Notes: a model not told the origin generated them from the letters alone. Counted from the stretch's first letter, positions 18,550 to 26,992 are shown. The stretch: DNA of 64,000 bases from an uncultured Bacteroidota bacterium (GCA_902800395.1 CADCEC010000004.1:62001-126000), one strand, 5' to 3'. Translations and numbers: made by a program.

Positions 18550-19305
18550 TTGAGAGTCCTGCCGATTATACTGTTGTTAATGATGTTTTCCTGCAAACCT
18601 GCGGGGACACAGACGCCTTGCGCGCAACTTGCTGTCGACGGTCTCGAACTGCCGGCCTATGGCGAGGAAGAGGATGTCATCGTGCATTTGGGTTATTCCG
18701 CCTCCTACAACCACCAAACGCTTGTGTCTGACTGGGTGGCCTGGGAACTCACCGCAGAAGAGGTCGACGGCACCAACGAAGGACAGTACAGTTTCAGCCG
18801 CGACCCCAATGTGCGTTTCCCCAAGGCTTCGCGAGAGGACTATTCTCACAGCGGCTGGGACAAAGGACATATGGCGCCAAGAGCAGACATGAAATGGTCG
18901 TGTCAGGCATTGGAGGAGAGCTACTACTTCACTAATGTCTGCCCGCAGGATCATGAGATGAATAGTCAGGCGTGGCGCAAGATTGAGGAGCTTACGCGAC
19001 GGCTGGCCAAACGCTACGGACGTGTCTATGTTGTCTGTGGACCCCTTTTCGATGAGCATCGCTTCGGTACGATAGGGGAGGGTGGGGTACAGGTGCCCGA
19101 CCGTTTCTTCAAGGCACTGGCAGTCGTTACCGAGAAGGGCTATCAAACGGTAGGGTTTATTGTCGATAACACGCCGCAAAGTTTCTCCCCCAAGCATTAT
19201 GCTGTGTGTGTCGATAGCGTGGAGACTCTGGCAGGAAGGAATCTCTTCCCCAAGGTCGACGAAACAGCAGAACAGTCATTCGATTGGAATTTTTGGAATC
19301 ATTAA
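18550..19305 (+). CDS. DNA/RNA non-specific endonuclease, lipoprotein
   Basis: This 251-residue NUC1-type beta-beta-alpha-metal nuclease cleaves DNA and RNA without sequence specificity. The active-site block HSGWDKGHMAPRADMKWS (about 97-114) has the catalytic His of the DRGH-type motif (here DKGH) and is followed by YYFTNVCPQDHEMNSQAW, whose Asn is expected to bind Mg2+. A TTG start is proposed because it gives a complete lipoprotein signal (MRVLPIILLLMMFSC, Cys15); the later ATG codons would destroy it. It is probably periplasmic or surface-exposed, serving nucleic-acid scavenging. Confidence 0.88.
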   Translation: MRVLPIILLLMMFSCKPAGTQTPCAQLAVDGLELPAYGEEEDVIVHLGYSASYNHQTLVSDWVAWELTAEEVDGTNEGQYSFSRDPNVRFPKASREDYSHSGWDKGHMAPRADMKWSCQALEESYYFTNVCPQDHEMNSQAWRKIEELTRRLAKRYGRVYVVCGPLFDEHRFGTIGEGGVQVPDRFFKALAVVTEKGYQTVGFIVDNTPQSFSPKHYAVCVDSVETLAGRNLFPKVDETAEQSFDWNFWNH

Positions 19306-19328
19306 TAGACAAAAAAACATCAGTAATA

Positions 19329-19817
19329 ATGAAATATTATCCGATTCTTCCCATTGTTTTCTGCCTCATTATGGCAGCGTGTAACCAGCAAATGGATAAC
19401 GAGGACTCTGGAACGACGGCCCTCACCACGGAGAGTGAGGAGATGAGTTATGTGAAGAGCAATACCGTCAGCACTCCCCAAGAACCCTCGAAGATGAGCT
19501 TCGCCGAAGAAAAGACAGAGCCCGTGGCACGCCAGCAAGTCAAGACCCCTGCTGCCAAAGCCAAAGCTGCCGCGGCTCCTGCAAAACCCAAAACAAAAAC
19601 TACTCCCGAGACCATTTACGTGGAGACCTACGGCGCTCAGGGCAAGGTGTGGGGACACGTGACCATGAATGGTGACCGCGGCACGGGCACTATCCATGAC
19701 TACGACGAGAATACCCTCTCCGTCACCGTTACCCGTCATGGAAACGAGCTCTTCGCCGTCGACCAGAACTCCCGGCAGTATGTATTTAAGTTGAAACAAA
19801 ATAAAACACAAGAATAA
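19329..19817 (+). CDS. Hypothetical lipoprotein
   Basis: I do not recognise this 162-residue protein. The ATG at 19329 gives a clear lipoprotein signal (MKYYPILPIVFCLIMAAC, Cys18). A low-complexity Thr/Lys/Ala/Pro stretch follows (about 65-95), and then a small C-terminal domain (YVETYGAQGKVWGHVTMNGDRGTGTIHD...YVFKLKQ) that looks beta-rich. Its stop codon overlaps the ATG of the transketolase gene by one base, so the two are translationally coupled. Confidence 0.65.
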   Translation: MKYYPILPIVFCLIMAACNQQMDNEDSGTTALTTESEEMSYVKSNTVSTPQEPSKMSFAEEKTEPVARQQVKTPAAKAKAAAAPAKPKTKTTPETIYVETYGAQGKVWGHVTMNGDRGTGTIHDYDENTLSVTVTRHGNELFAVDQNSRQYVFKLKQNKTQE

Positions 19818-20665
19818 TGAAAAGCACACAGGAACTTCAGCAGATTGCGACGCAGGTGCGCCGCGACATTTTGAGAATGACCACCAATGCCAAGAGCGGT
19901 CACCCGGGCGGCTCGCTCGGCACCGCCGACTGGTTCGTGGCCATGAATTTTAACCTCTTGGACTTCGACCCGAAGAACTTCACCATGAGCGGCGAGGGCG
20001 AGGACATGCTCTTCGTCTCCCAGGGTCACATCACCCCGGTCATCTACAGCACTATGGCCCGCCGCGGCTACTTCCCCGTCTCTGAACTTGCCACGTTTCG
20101 CAAGTTCGGCACCCGTCTGCAGGGTCACCCCTCCACCGAGCATGGCCTGCCGGGCATCCGCATGGCCAGTGGTTCGCTGGGTCAGGGTATGAGCGTCGGT
20201 GTTGGCGCCGCCCTCGGCAAGAAGATGACGGGTGACAAACACCTCGTCTACACCATGCACGGTGACGGTGAGTTGGAGGAAGGTCAGATTTGGGAGGCCG
20301 TCATGTTCGCTGGCGCCAAGAAGGTCGACAACCTCATTGCCACTATCGACTACAACAACCAGCAGATCGATGCTACCGTCGACGAGGTGATGACTCTCGG
20401 CGACCTCAAGGCCAAGTTCGAGAGTTTCCTCTGGAAGGTCGTTGTGATTGAGAACGGTAACGACATGCAGCAGGTGCTTGACGGTATGGCCAAAGCCAAA
20501 CAGATGAGTGGCCAGGGCGCACCGGTGTGCGTCATCCTCAAGACCAAAATGGGCTTCGGTGTCGACTTTATGCAGGACACCAACAAGTACCACGGCTCCG
20601 TCCTCTCGGCCGACGACCTCCCCAAGGCCCTCGCCCAGCTCCCCGAGACCCTCGGCGACTTCTGA
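19817..20665 (+). CDS. Transketolase, N-terminal (thiamine-diphosphate-binding) subunit
   Basis: The 282-residue protein corresponds to the N-terminal half of transketolase. It contains AKSGHPGGSLGTADW (about 23-37), SQGHITPVIYS, HGLPGIRMASGSLGQGMSVGVGAALG and the thiamine-diphosphate motif GDGELEEGQIWEAVMFAGAKKVDNLIATIDYNN. In split transketolases a separate C-terminal (pyrimidine-binding) subunit normally follows directly. Here the next gene is a peroxiredoxin, and no C-terminal half occurs in the window, so it must be elsewhere or the function has diverged. The pathway would be the non-oxidative pentose phosphate pathway. Confidence 0.9.
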   Translation: MKSTQELQQIATQVRRDILRMTTNAKSGHPGGSLGTADWFVAMNFNLLDFDPKNFTMSGEGEDMLFVSQGHITPVIYSTMARRGYFPVSELATFRKFGTRLQGHPSTEHGLPGIRMASGSLGQGMSVGVGAALGKKMTGDKHLVYTMHGDGELEEGQIWEAVMFAGAKKVDNLIATIDYNNQQIDATVDEVMTLGDLKAKFESFLWKVVVIENGNDMQQVLDGMAKAKQMSGQGAPVCVILKTKMGFGVDFMQDTNKYHGSVLSADDLPKALAQLPETLGDF

Positions 20666-20688
20666 AGAATTAAGAGTTAAGAGTTATG
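20661..20688. repeat. 7-bp array containing both the stop and the next start codon
   Basis: The four units TCTGAAG, AATTAAG, AGTTAAG and AGTTATG contain the transketolase TGA stop (unit 1) and the ATG of the peroxiredoxin gene (unit 4, 20686-20688). Confidence 0.75.
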
Positions 20689-21132
20689 CTACAGATAGGA
20701 ACTAAAGCCCCTCACTTCGAGGGGCTTATTGAGACGGGCGAACGCGTTTCGCTTGCCGACTATGCCGGAAAGAAACTGGTGCTCTACTTCTACCCCAAGG
20801 ATAGCACCCCCGGCTGCACCGCCGAGGCTTGCGACCTGCGCGACAACTACGAGCGCTTCCTTTCCCTCGGCTATGAAGTCCTCGGTGTCAGTCGCGACAG
20901 CACCGCCAGCCACCAACGATTCATCGAGAAATACCAGCTTCCCTTCCACCTCATCGCCGACACCGACCTCACCATCCTCAAAGCTTACGAAGCCTGGGGC
21001 GAGAAAAAGAACTACGGCAAAGTCACCATGGGCACCCTCCGCACCACCTACGTCATCGACGAGCAGGGCACCATCATCGACGCCATCGGCAAAGTGAACA
21101 CCAAAGCCCACACAACACAGATACTCCAATGA
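20686..21132 (+). CDS. bcp: Thioredoxin-dependent thiol peroxidase (Bcp/PrxQ), copy 1
   Basis: This 148-residue peroxiredoxin reduces hydrogen peroxide and organic peroxides using thioredoxin. It has GKKLVLYFYPKDSTPGCTAEACDLRDNY, with peroxidatic and resolving cysteines in the C-X4-C spacing of alpha-type PrxQ/Bcp, and the later R/W region of the family. It overlaps the following gene by four bases. A second copy, at 22907-23350, is nearly identical over long stretches, including LRDNYERFL and PFHLIADTD-TILKAYEAWGEKKNYGKV. Confidence 0.95.
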   Translation: MLQIGTKAPHFEGLIETGERVSLADYAGKKLVLYFYPKDSTPGCTAEACDLRDNYERFLSLGYEVLGVSRDSTASHQRFIEKYQLPFHLIADTDLTILKAYEAWGEKKNYGKVTMGTLRTTYVIDEQGTIIDAIGKVNTKAHTTQILQ

Positions 21133-21524
21133 AAAGGAACCTCCTGCTATTCCTCCTGATGGCCTTCGGATTTGTCGCCGGAGCGCAGACCTTTGTAGGC
21201 ACCATGAATGTCGACGGCTACAAACGCGAAGAGGTCAAAGTGACGCTCCGCAAAACCGATTCCGGCGACTATACGCTGACCATGTACCGCGTGAAATTCG
21301 CTCGCCTGATGCCGGTGAGGATAGATTTCGACATCCCGCAGATGAAACTCGAGGGCGGCCACCTCTCGGCCGATGATGTGGTGCCCGTCTCCAAAGGCAA
21401 GCGCTACGAGAAATACACCATCCACAACCTCTCCGGTGCCGTCAGCGACGACAAACTCATCTTCTACTGCAAGATGGGCGACAAACCCTTCTCCTACAGC
21501 GGCAAACGCCAAGACGACAAGTAA
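21129..21524 (+). CDS. Calycin-like secreted small beta-barrel protein
   Basis: The 131-residue protein has a signal peptide (MKRNLLLFLLMAFGFVAGAQ) and then a single small beta domain starting TFVGTMNVDGYKREEVKVTL, with a strand-turn pattern and ending FYCKMGDKPFSYSGKR. This resembles the calycin-like domain widespread in Bacteroidales. No ligand or enzyme role is evident. It is the last gene of the run that began at 17119 and is translationally coupled to bcp by an ATGA overlap. Confidence 0.65.
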   Translation: MKRNLLLFLLMAFGFVAGAQTFVGTMNVDGYKREEVKVTLRKTDSGDYTLTMYRVKFARLMPVRIDFDIPQMKLEGGHLSADDVVPVSKGKRYEKYTIHNLSGAVSDDKLIFYCKMGDKPFSYSGKRQDDK

Positions 21525-21590
21525 CGCCGCCATCCTCACACATCGTGGCCTGCGAACATGATTTGTTAATAGATGTTAAACGGCATCTGT

Positions 21591-21610
21591 AAACGCAAAC
21601 CATTGCGTTT
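21591..21610 (+). terminator. Possible weak terminator after the calycin-like gene
   Basis: An 8-bp stem, AAACGCAA (21591-21598) and TTGCGTTT (21603-21610), has a 4-nt loop and is followed by TACTCCTTTTCTCC. The T tract is interrupted, so termination is uncertain. Confidence 0.4.
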
Positions 21611-21646
21611 TACTCCTTTTCTCCATTTTTTAAAAGTTTAGTTTTA

Positions 21647-21704
21647 TAAAATACTAATAACCAGTATTTTACGCACTCGGTAGAATGGTATTTTATAAAA
21701 TACT
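21647..21704. promoter_or_regulatory. Cluster of TAAAATACT/AGTATTTTA palindromic half-sites
   Basis: One dyad is TAAAATACT (21647-21655) with AGTATTTTA (21663-21671). A second is the perfect 16-bp palindrome GTATTTTATAAAATAC (21688-21703). Four copies of the same 8-9-bp half-site lie in under 60 bp of the AT-rich 480-bp spacer before the CDF transporter, suggesting a binding site for a dimeric regulator. Confidence 0.45.
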
Positions 21705-21734
21705 GACAATCAGCATTTAGTAGGTATCATCTTT

Positions 21735-21778
21735 TTATCAAATTCTTATCAAACTCTTATCAAATTCTAATCAAACTT
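21735..21778. repeat. Four-unit 11-bp tandem array
   Basis: The units TTATCAAATTC, TTATCAAACTC, TTATCAAATTC and TAATCAAACTT are consecutive. The array lies in the noncoding spacer 21525-22005. Apart from this array and the palindromes I see only a doubtful 46-codon frame (21842-21982) there. Confidence 0.85.
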
Positions 21779-22005
21779 TACTTTAGTAAAATATGATAAA
21801 ACTTTCATAACAATTGTTAAAAAGGTTGATTTGTCTTTATTATGGTGTCGTGTTATGTTACTATCGGTGTATACGACAAAGTAAATTGGACAGGAGTTGC
21901 TGGAGGCTCATTGGGAAAGAATGGGTTGATAATGTCGATGCCGGGGATGCTTCGCACAATAAATAATGTATTAGTGCGTTAAAATGTTATCGTGTTAATG
22001 GCAAT

Positions 22006-22893
22006 ATGAATCGCGAAAAGGAGATATATAAAGTGACGTTGGTGGGCAGCGCGGCGAATGTGGTGCTGACGGTGTTCAAGTTTGTGGCGGGCATCGTGGG
22101 ACATAGTGCTGCGATGACGGCCGATGCGGTGCATTCGCTCTCCGACCTGCTGACCGATGCTGTGGTGCTGCTTTTTGTGCGTATCGGTGCCAAGCCTGAG
22201 GACGGCGGACACGACTACGGGCATGGGAAGTATGAGACCCTCGCCACCACCATCGTGGGTCTCGCGTTGGTGGCGGTGGCTGTGGGCATAGGATGGAAAG
22301 CCGTGGGATCGCTGCTGTTCTGGTACGAGGGGGGCACACTGGAGGCGCCGGGGATGCTGGCGCTGTGGGCGGCGCTGGTGTCGGTGGCGCTGAAAGAGGG
22401 TGTGTATCAGTACACCGTGAAGCGCGGAAGGAAGTTGAACTCGCCTGCTGTGGAGGCCAACGCGTGGCATCATCGCAGCGATGCGTTGTCTTCTTTGGGC
22501 ACCCTGCTGGGCATCGGCGGCGCCATCGTGCTGGGCGACCGCTGGACGGTGCTCGACCCGCTGGCGGGACTCATCGTGTCGTTCTTTATCCTCGGTGTGG
22601 CGTGGAAGCTCTTGAAGCAGGGTTTCGACGAACTGATGGAGGCTTCGCTGCCCGACGAGGTGGAGAAGGAGATTCGGGCCGTCGTCACCTCTTTCCCCGA
22701 TGTGCGCGACCCGCACCACCTCCGCACACGCCGCATCGGTAGCCGCTACGCCATCGAGTTGCATATCCGCATGGACGGCACCCTGCCTCTCGCTGTCGCC
22801 CATGCCCGCACCTGCGAGATAGAGCGCGCACTCAAGGCCCGCTTCGGCGAACGAACACATATCACCCTCCATGTTGAACCCCGAAAGGATTAA
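22006..22893 (+). CDS. Cation diffusion facilitator (CDF) family metal exporter
   Basis: The 295-residue protein has six predicted membrane helices followed by a cytoplasmic domain of about 90 residues. The first metal site appears as HSLSDLLTDAVVL, followed by HDYGHGKYETLATTIVG, and the second pair as ANAWHHRSDALSSLGTLLG. The C-terminal dimerisation domain ends HVRMDGTLPL-like, with ELHIRMDG. CDF proteins export Zn2+, Fe2+, Mn2+ or related ions in exchange for protons; the metal cannot be fixed here. A bcp copy follows 13 bp downstream. Confidence 0.92.
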   Translation: MNREKEIYKVTLVGSAANVVLTVFKFVAGIVGHSAAMTADAVHSLSDLLTDAVVLLFVRIGAKPEDGGHDYGHGKYETLATTIVGLALVAVAVGIGWKAVGSLLFWYEGGTLEAPGMLALWAALVSVALKEGVYQYTVKRGRKLNSPAVEANAWHHRSDALSSLGTLLGIGGAIVLGDRWTVLDPLAGLIVSFFILGVAWKLLKQGFDELMEASLPDEVEKEIRAVVTSFPDVRDPHHLRTRRIGSRYAIELHIRMDGTLPLAVAHARTCEIERALKARFGERTHITLHVEPRKD

Positions 22894-22906
22894 CACATTC
22901 ATAAGT

Positions 22907-23350
22907 ATGTTACAGAAAGGAACCAAAGCGCCCTATTTCGAGGGTATTGATGAAAATGGGAACACCGTGAAGCTGACCGACTTCGCTGGCAAAAAGTTGG
23001 TGCTTTACTTTTACCCCAAGGACAGCACCCCCGGCTGCACAGCTGAGGCCTGCGACCTGCGTGACAACTACGAACGCTTCCTCGCACTGGGCTACAATGT
23101 GCTCGGCGTGAGCAAGGACAGCGCCGCCAGCCACCAGAAGTTTATTGCCAAGTATGAACTGCCGTTCCACCTTATCGCCGACACCGACATGACCATCCTC
23201 AAGGCTTACGAGGCTTGGGGTGAGAAGAAGAATTACGGTAAAGTTAGCATGGGCACCCTACGCACTACCTATGTCATCGACGAGCAGGGTATGATTATCG
23301 ATGCTATCGGCAAGGTGAATACTAAGGATCACACGTCGCAGATACTATAA
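22907..23350 (+). CDS. bcp: Thioredoxin-dependent thiol peroxidase (Bcp/PrxQ), copy 2
   Basis: The 147-residue peroxiredoxin has the same C-X4-C active site (PGCTAEAC) as copy 1 at 20686. The proteins are collinear without gaps and differ mainly in the first 25 residues and at scattered conservative sites. The start at 22907 gives the same N-terminus (MLQKGTKAP) as copy 1 (MLQIGTKAP). The 3' end overlaps the end of the convergent dus gene by six bases. The CDF transporter upstream may be cotranscribed, which would join metal export to peroxide defence. Confidence 0.95.
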   Translation: MLQKGTKAPYFEGIDENGNTVKLTDFAGKKLVLYFYPKDSTPGCTAEACDLRDNYERFLALGYNVLGVSKDSAASHQKFIAKYELPFHLIADTDMTILKAYEAWGEKKNYGKVSMGTLRTTYVIDEQGMIIDAIGKVNTKDHTSQIL

Positions 23351-24277
23351 TGTGACGATGGCTACCGCCTCGCGATAACGGGGTAGGGTAGTGGCTTTCA
23401 TAATAGCTTTTTTCGCCTTGTGGTCGATGTCGAGATACTCCCAGAAGGCGTGAAGCCGCGAGAGTATCTGGCTGTCGCCACAGAGGTGCTCCGTGGCGTG
23501 ACGGTAGATGATGGCATGCATGTTCCTAATGACCTCGAGAGGCTCTTTGTCGGAGAGCATCCACGGCTGTGTCAGCAATCCCCTACCAATCATTACGCCT
23601 TTCAATCTTTCACCTTTCTTCACTGCATTTTCTTTCTTTTCCAAGGTGTTCAGTTCCCCTTCGGGGTGCCACTTCCCGCTTTCCACTCCCCAAACGTCTC
23701 CGTTATACACCATCGGGTGACGGAAAACCTCCATAAACCGCATAAACGCCTCCCTGTCGGCCACACCTTTATATTGCTGTTTCCCTAAACGAGGATGCAG
23801 CGTGACGTGCAGCAACGGCATCTCGTTAATGATTGGCATCACCCTCAGGCCCTCTTCCTCACACTCTTGTCCTAGGCGCATCTTGACAGAGAATGTCACT
23901 TCTGGCCTTTTTTGCATTTCGCGGAGGATTTCCTCCACATGCTCAGGGTGTTGCAGCAGTCCACTCCCACGGCCGGTCCTCACCTGCATCGGGAACGGGC
24001 AGCCCATATTGAGGTCGATACGCCGCCAGCCCTGTTTCTGTAGCGCGTCGCACAACCGTGCGAATTCGTCGCCGTCACGTGCTATCACTTGTGGCACCGT
24101 GGGCACGCCCTCATCGGCTGCAGGATCGGTGTCCCGCAGGTCTTTCTTGCGTACCTCGCCTTTCTCAATCCTTACAAATGGTGTATAGTACTCATCCACC
24201 CCTCCGACACACTCCCAGTGTGCCCGCCGGTAGACAGCATCGGTATAGCCTTGCAAAGGCGCAAAAGCGACGTACAT
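23345..24277 (-). CDS. dus: tRNA-dihydrouridine synthase
   Basis: This 310-residue FMN-dependent TIM-barrel enzyme reduces uridine to dihydrouridine in tRNA. Motifs include FAPLQGYTDAVYR at the N-terminus (family: APM-G-TD), the FMN/substrate block RIDLNMGCPFPMQVRTGRGSGLL with the catalytic Cys in GCP, SVKMRLG, and GVMIGRGLLTQPW near residues 240-252. It starts one base after the glutathione peroxidase stop and ends the minus-strand run. The tRNA positions it modifies are not predictable here. Confidence 0.93.
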   Translation of the reverse strand: MYVAFAPLQGYTDAVYRRAHWECVGGVDEYYTPFVRIEKGEVRKKDLRDTDPAADEGVPTVPQVIARDGDEFARLCDALQKQGWRRIDLNMGCPFPMQVRTGRGSGLLQHPEHVEEILREMQKRPEVTFSVKMRLGQECEEEGLRVMPIINEMPLLHVTLHPRLGKQQYKGVADREAFMRFMEVFRHPMVYNGDVWGVESGKWHPEGELNTLEKKENAVKKGERLKGVMIGRGLLTQPWMLSDKEPLEVIRNMHAIIYRHATEHLCGDSQILSRLHAFWEYLDIDHKAKKAIMKATTLPRYREAVAIVTL

Positions 24278-24278
24278 A

Positions 24279-24821
24279 TTATAGCATCGCCTCGATATCC
24301 TTCTCGAAGTCTTTGGGCCCGGTGGTGGGGGCGTAACGCTTCACCACAGTGCCGTCGCGACTGATAAGGAATTTGGTAAAGTTCCACTTGATGTCGCTGG
24401 GTTTCTCGACGCTGGTGCTGATGGTCTTGAAGAGGGCGGCGGCGCCTTTGGCCTTGAGGCCGTGGTACTCCTCGGTGGGGGCCTGCTGTTTGAGATACTC
24501 GAAGATGGGGTGTGCCTCCTTGCCGTTGACATCAATCTTCTTCATAATCTGGAACGTCACGCCGTAGTTCACGCGGCAGAACTCCTCAATCTCGCCGTCG
24601 CTGCCGGGGTCCTGCTCCTTGAACTGGTTGCACGGGAATCCGATGCAGACCAGGCCGCGGTCGCGGTACTTCTCATTGAGCTCTTCGAGGCCGTCAAACT
24701 GGGGCGTGAAACCGCACTTGCTGGCGGTGTTGATGATAAGCAGCACCTTGCCGCGGAAGTCGGCAAAGTCAATCTCCTTGCCGTTGCTGGCGAGGGCTTT
24801 GTAATCGTAAATAGTTGCCAT
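24279..24821 (-). CDS. Glutathione peroxidase-family thiol peroxidase
   Basis: The 180-residue thioredoxin-fold peroxidase has NTASKCGFTPQFDGLEEL (peroxidatic Cys), FPCNQFKEQDPG (catalytic Gln) and IKWNFTKFLI (Trp-Asn), which complete the family's Cys-Gln-Trp-Asn tetrad. Cysteine replaces selenocysteine. In bacteria these usually use thioredoxin. An alternative start at 24848 would add nine residues (MSKNDNTKD); I prefer MATIYDYKA from the usual N-terminus. It lies between ccsBA and dus, in the same direction. Confidence 0.92.
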   Translation of the reverse strand: MATIYDYKALASNGKEIDFADFRGKVLLIINTASKCGFTPQFDGLEELNEKYRDRGLVCIGFPCNQFKEQDPGSDGEIEEFCRVNYGVTFQIMKKIDVNGKEAHPIFEYLKQQAPTEEYHGLKAKGAAALFKTISTSVEKPSDIKWNFTKFLISRDGTVVKRYAPTTGPKDFEKDIEAML

Positions 24822-24881
24822 ATCTTTTGTATTATCGTTTTTTGACATAACGGAATCCTCGCTAATTTATTGTGCGACTGG

Positions 24882-26849
24882 TTAGCCGCCGTAGGAATGC
24901 ATACCGCCAAGAATGAGATTGACACCGAAGTAGGTGATGATGACGCTGAGGAAGGCGAAGGTACAGTAGAGGAAGAATTTCTTCGGCTCACGGCTGACAG
25001 AAAGCGAGGGGTGCAGAGGAAAAGCATAGACGATGAGGGTGATGAGAGCCCATACCTCCTTGGGGTCCCACGTCCAGTAGTTGCCCCACGAGATGTTGGC
25101 CCAGAGGGCACCGATGATGATGCCGAGGGCCAGCAAAAATACCGCAGGATAAAGAAGTGTCTTGCCTAACTTGAAACCTGAATCCTGAAACTTGGAACTT
25201 ATCAGTCCCGCCACCCCAATCATCATTAGGAAGAAGAACAATGCGTAGGACATCATGATGACCGCCACGTGGAGGCAGAGCAGGGGTGAGCTGAGCACCG
25301 GCATAAGGTTGGTGACAGGTGGGTTGCTGCCGCTCATCATGGCTACCAATAGGCAGAAGCCTATAGTCAGCATCGACACGGGCAGTGCCATCGGGTGTCG
25401 ACGCATCAAGGCCAGGCCGATAATGCCGATGACGATGGCCATCAGGTTCATACTGTCAAAACCTCCTGCCATGGGGATATGGCCGCCGGCTATCCATCTA
25501 AGGATGAAGATAAGTAAGAGGTAAGAAGTAAGGGCTATGAGGTAAGAGGTGAGAAGAATTTTCAGCCAACGGGACATAGTCTTTCCTCGGCCCTGACACC
25601 AGAGGGCGTAGGCGAAGCAGAGGAAACCCAGGGTGATGCTGAGCATCGCTAGCCAGCGGCCGGTGGTGAGGGCGTTGTAAAAGCGTTCGGCTTTGACCCT
25701 TGCGGGGGAGGGGAGCACATTGGCGGCACGTTTTTCCTGGAAGAGTTTTATCTTGTCGAAGACCTGCTCCAAGGCTGCATAGTCACCTTTCACGACCAAC
25801 TCCTGGCAGTAGCTGAGGTGCTTGCGGATGAAGATGTATTCGTCGTCGGAGACGGTCATCGGAAGGTCGTCGTTTTGGGCGTACCAGCCGAGGGTGCCCA
25901 TGCTGTCGGCCACGGGGAAGAGCTTTAAACTGCGGCCGGAGAGGAGCATCTCTACCAGCGCCTTGCTTTCTTTCTGCCGTTTGGGGCTTACTTCGTCAAG
26001 GATGGGTGCCCAGTCGGCGTAGTAGAAGAGGAATCCGCTGAGGACCTGCTCGCTGCTGAGACCCTCATAGGTGGCTTTGCCGGTGAGCTTGGTGGTGAAA
26101 TCCTTGGCGAAGGTCTGCAGGGGGCAGATGCGCCCTTTGTAGAGGGTGTACATCTCGCCCATCTTCGAGGCGGTCTCGCGAGGCAGGGTGCGGGGGGCGG
26201 CCTGCGATACGGCAGGGAGGAGGAGTGGCAAAAGGAGTGCAAGTTTGGCGGGCTTGAGCTTGGATATTGTAAGCCAAAGCAGACCAATGAGGAGTAGCGC
26301 GTAGCCGGTGTAGGTGACGGGGATGCCCCAGGGGTCGTGGCTGACGCTGAGGGTGGTGCGGCCTTGGTCGTCGTAGTCCTCTTGGTAATAGCGGCGACCG
26401 TCGTGGCGGAGGATGTGGTTCATCGAGATGTCGGCTTTGCGGACGGCAGAACCGTCCGCCACAGTGACGTGGCTGACGAAGTCCATCGGGGTGTGCGTGC
26501 CGGGGTAATAGAGCACCTCGAAGCGCTCGAGGGTAATGCCTTCCTTAGTCTCGCCAGGGGCAAGGGTGATGCTGTAGTGCTCGCCCGTCCAGGAGGTGAG
26601 GGCGCCACCGAGCAATATAATAGGTATCGCGGCATGAATGAGCAGCGAGGCAGGCCGATGCCACAACCGCCCCTGCACGATGGCGACGATAGCTCCCACC
26701 GCCACCAGTCCCAGCAGCACGGCAAACCACCACGAGCCGTAGAAGTGGTCGGCCACCCATTCTGCCCCGCGGTAACGCTCAAAAACGGTGCCTGCGGCTA
26801 GCACCACGGCCACAAGCACCATCAAAATGACTCTCGATTTCTTCATCAT
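24882..26849 (-). CDS. ccsBA: Fused ResB-CcsA cytochrome c biogenesis protein (System II, CcsBA)
   Basis: The 655-residue protein joins a ResB/CcsB-like N-terminal half (three early helices, a periplasmic domain with GITLERFEVLYYPG, and YTGYALLLIGLLWLTI) to a CcsA-like C-terminal half (about 400-655). The latter has the WWD-type haem-handling motif WANISWGNYWTWDPKEVWALI and flanking His residues. CcsBA carries haem across the inner membrane and attaches it to CxxCH motifs of c-type cytochromes. The gene follows, in the same direction, a di-haem protein with two CxxCH sites, its likely client. A short 7-bp repeat (encoding SSKFQDSGFKLG) sits in a loop. Confidence 0.88.
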   Translation of the reverse strand: MMKKSRVILMVLVAVVLAAGTVFERYRGAEWVADHFYGSWWFAVLLGLVAVGAIVAIVQGRLWHRPASLLIHAAIPIILLGGALTSWTGEHYSITLAPGETKEGITLERFEVLYYPGTHTPMDFVSHVTVADGSAVRKADISMNHILRHDGRRYYQEDYDDQGRTTLSVSHDPWGIPVTYTGYALLLIGLLWLTISKLKPAKLALLLPLLLPAVSQAAPRTLPRETASKMGEMYTLYKGRICPLQTFAKDFTTKLTGKATYEGLSSEQVLSGFLFYYADWAPILDEVSPKRQKESKALVEMLLSGRSLKLFPVADSMGTLGWYAQNDDLPMTVSDDEYIFIRKHLSYCQELVVKGDYAALEQVFDKIKLFQEKRAANVLPSPARVKAERFYNALTTGRWLAMLSITLGFLCFAYALWCQGRGKTMSRWLKILLTSYLIALTSYLLLIFILRWIAGGHIPMAGGFDSMNLMAIVIGIIGLALMRRHPMALPVSMLTIGFCLLVAMMSGSNPPVTNLMPVLSSPLLCLHVAVIMMSYALFFFLMMIGVAGLISSKFQDSGFKLGKTLLYPAVFLLALGIIIGALWANISWGNYWTWDPKEVWALITLIVYAFPLHPSLSVSREPKKFFLYCTFAFLSVIITYFGVNLILGGMHSYGG

Positions 26850-26920
26850 AATATTCTTGGTCTATATTCTCTCCAGTGATGATAGATGTTCTTCTCAGAG
26901 ATGATAGTTATTCTTTGGAA

Positions 26921-26975
26921 TCTTCCTTAAGGTTCTCTGCGGAGTTCCTTAAGATTCTCTGCAGAGTTCCTTAAG
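26921..26975. repeat. Five-unit 11-bp array alternating CTTAAG and CTGCAG cores
   Basis: The units TCTTCCTTAAG, GTTCTCTGCGG, AGTTCCTTAAG, ATTCTCTGCAG and AGTTCCTTAAG alternate two palindromic cores. They occupy most of the spacer between the di-haem protein stop and the ccsBA start. Confidence 0.8.
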
Positions 26976-26992
26976 GAAGATTTCCGAGGGGG

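Noticed and set aside
21842-21982. 46-codon frame in the spacer before the CDF gene
   Set aside because: It has an ATG and stop but no recognisable family and no promoter; it could be a gene remnant and is too short to support.
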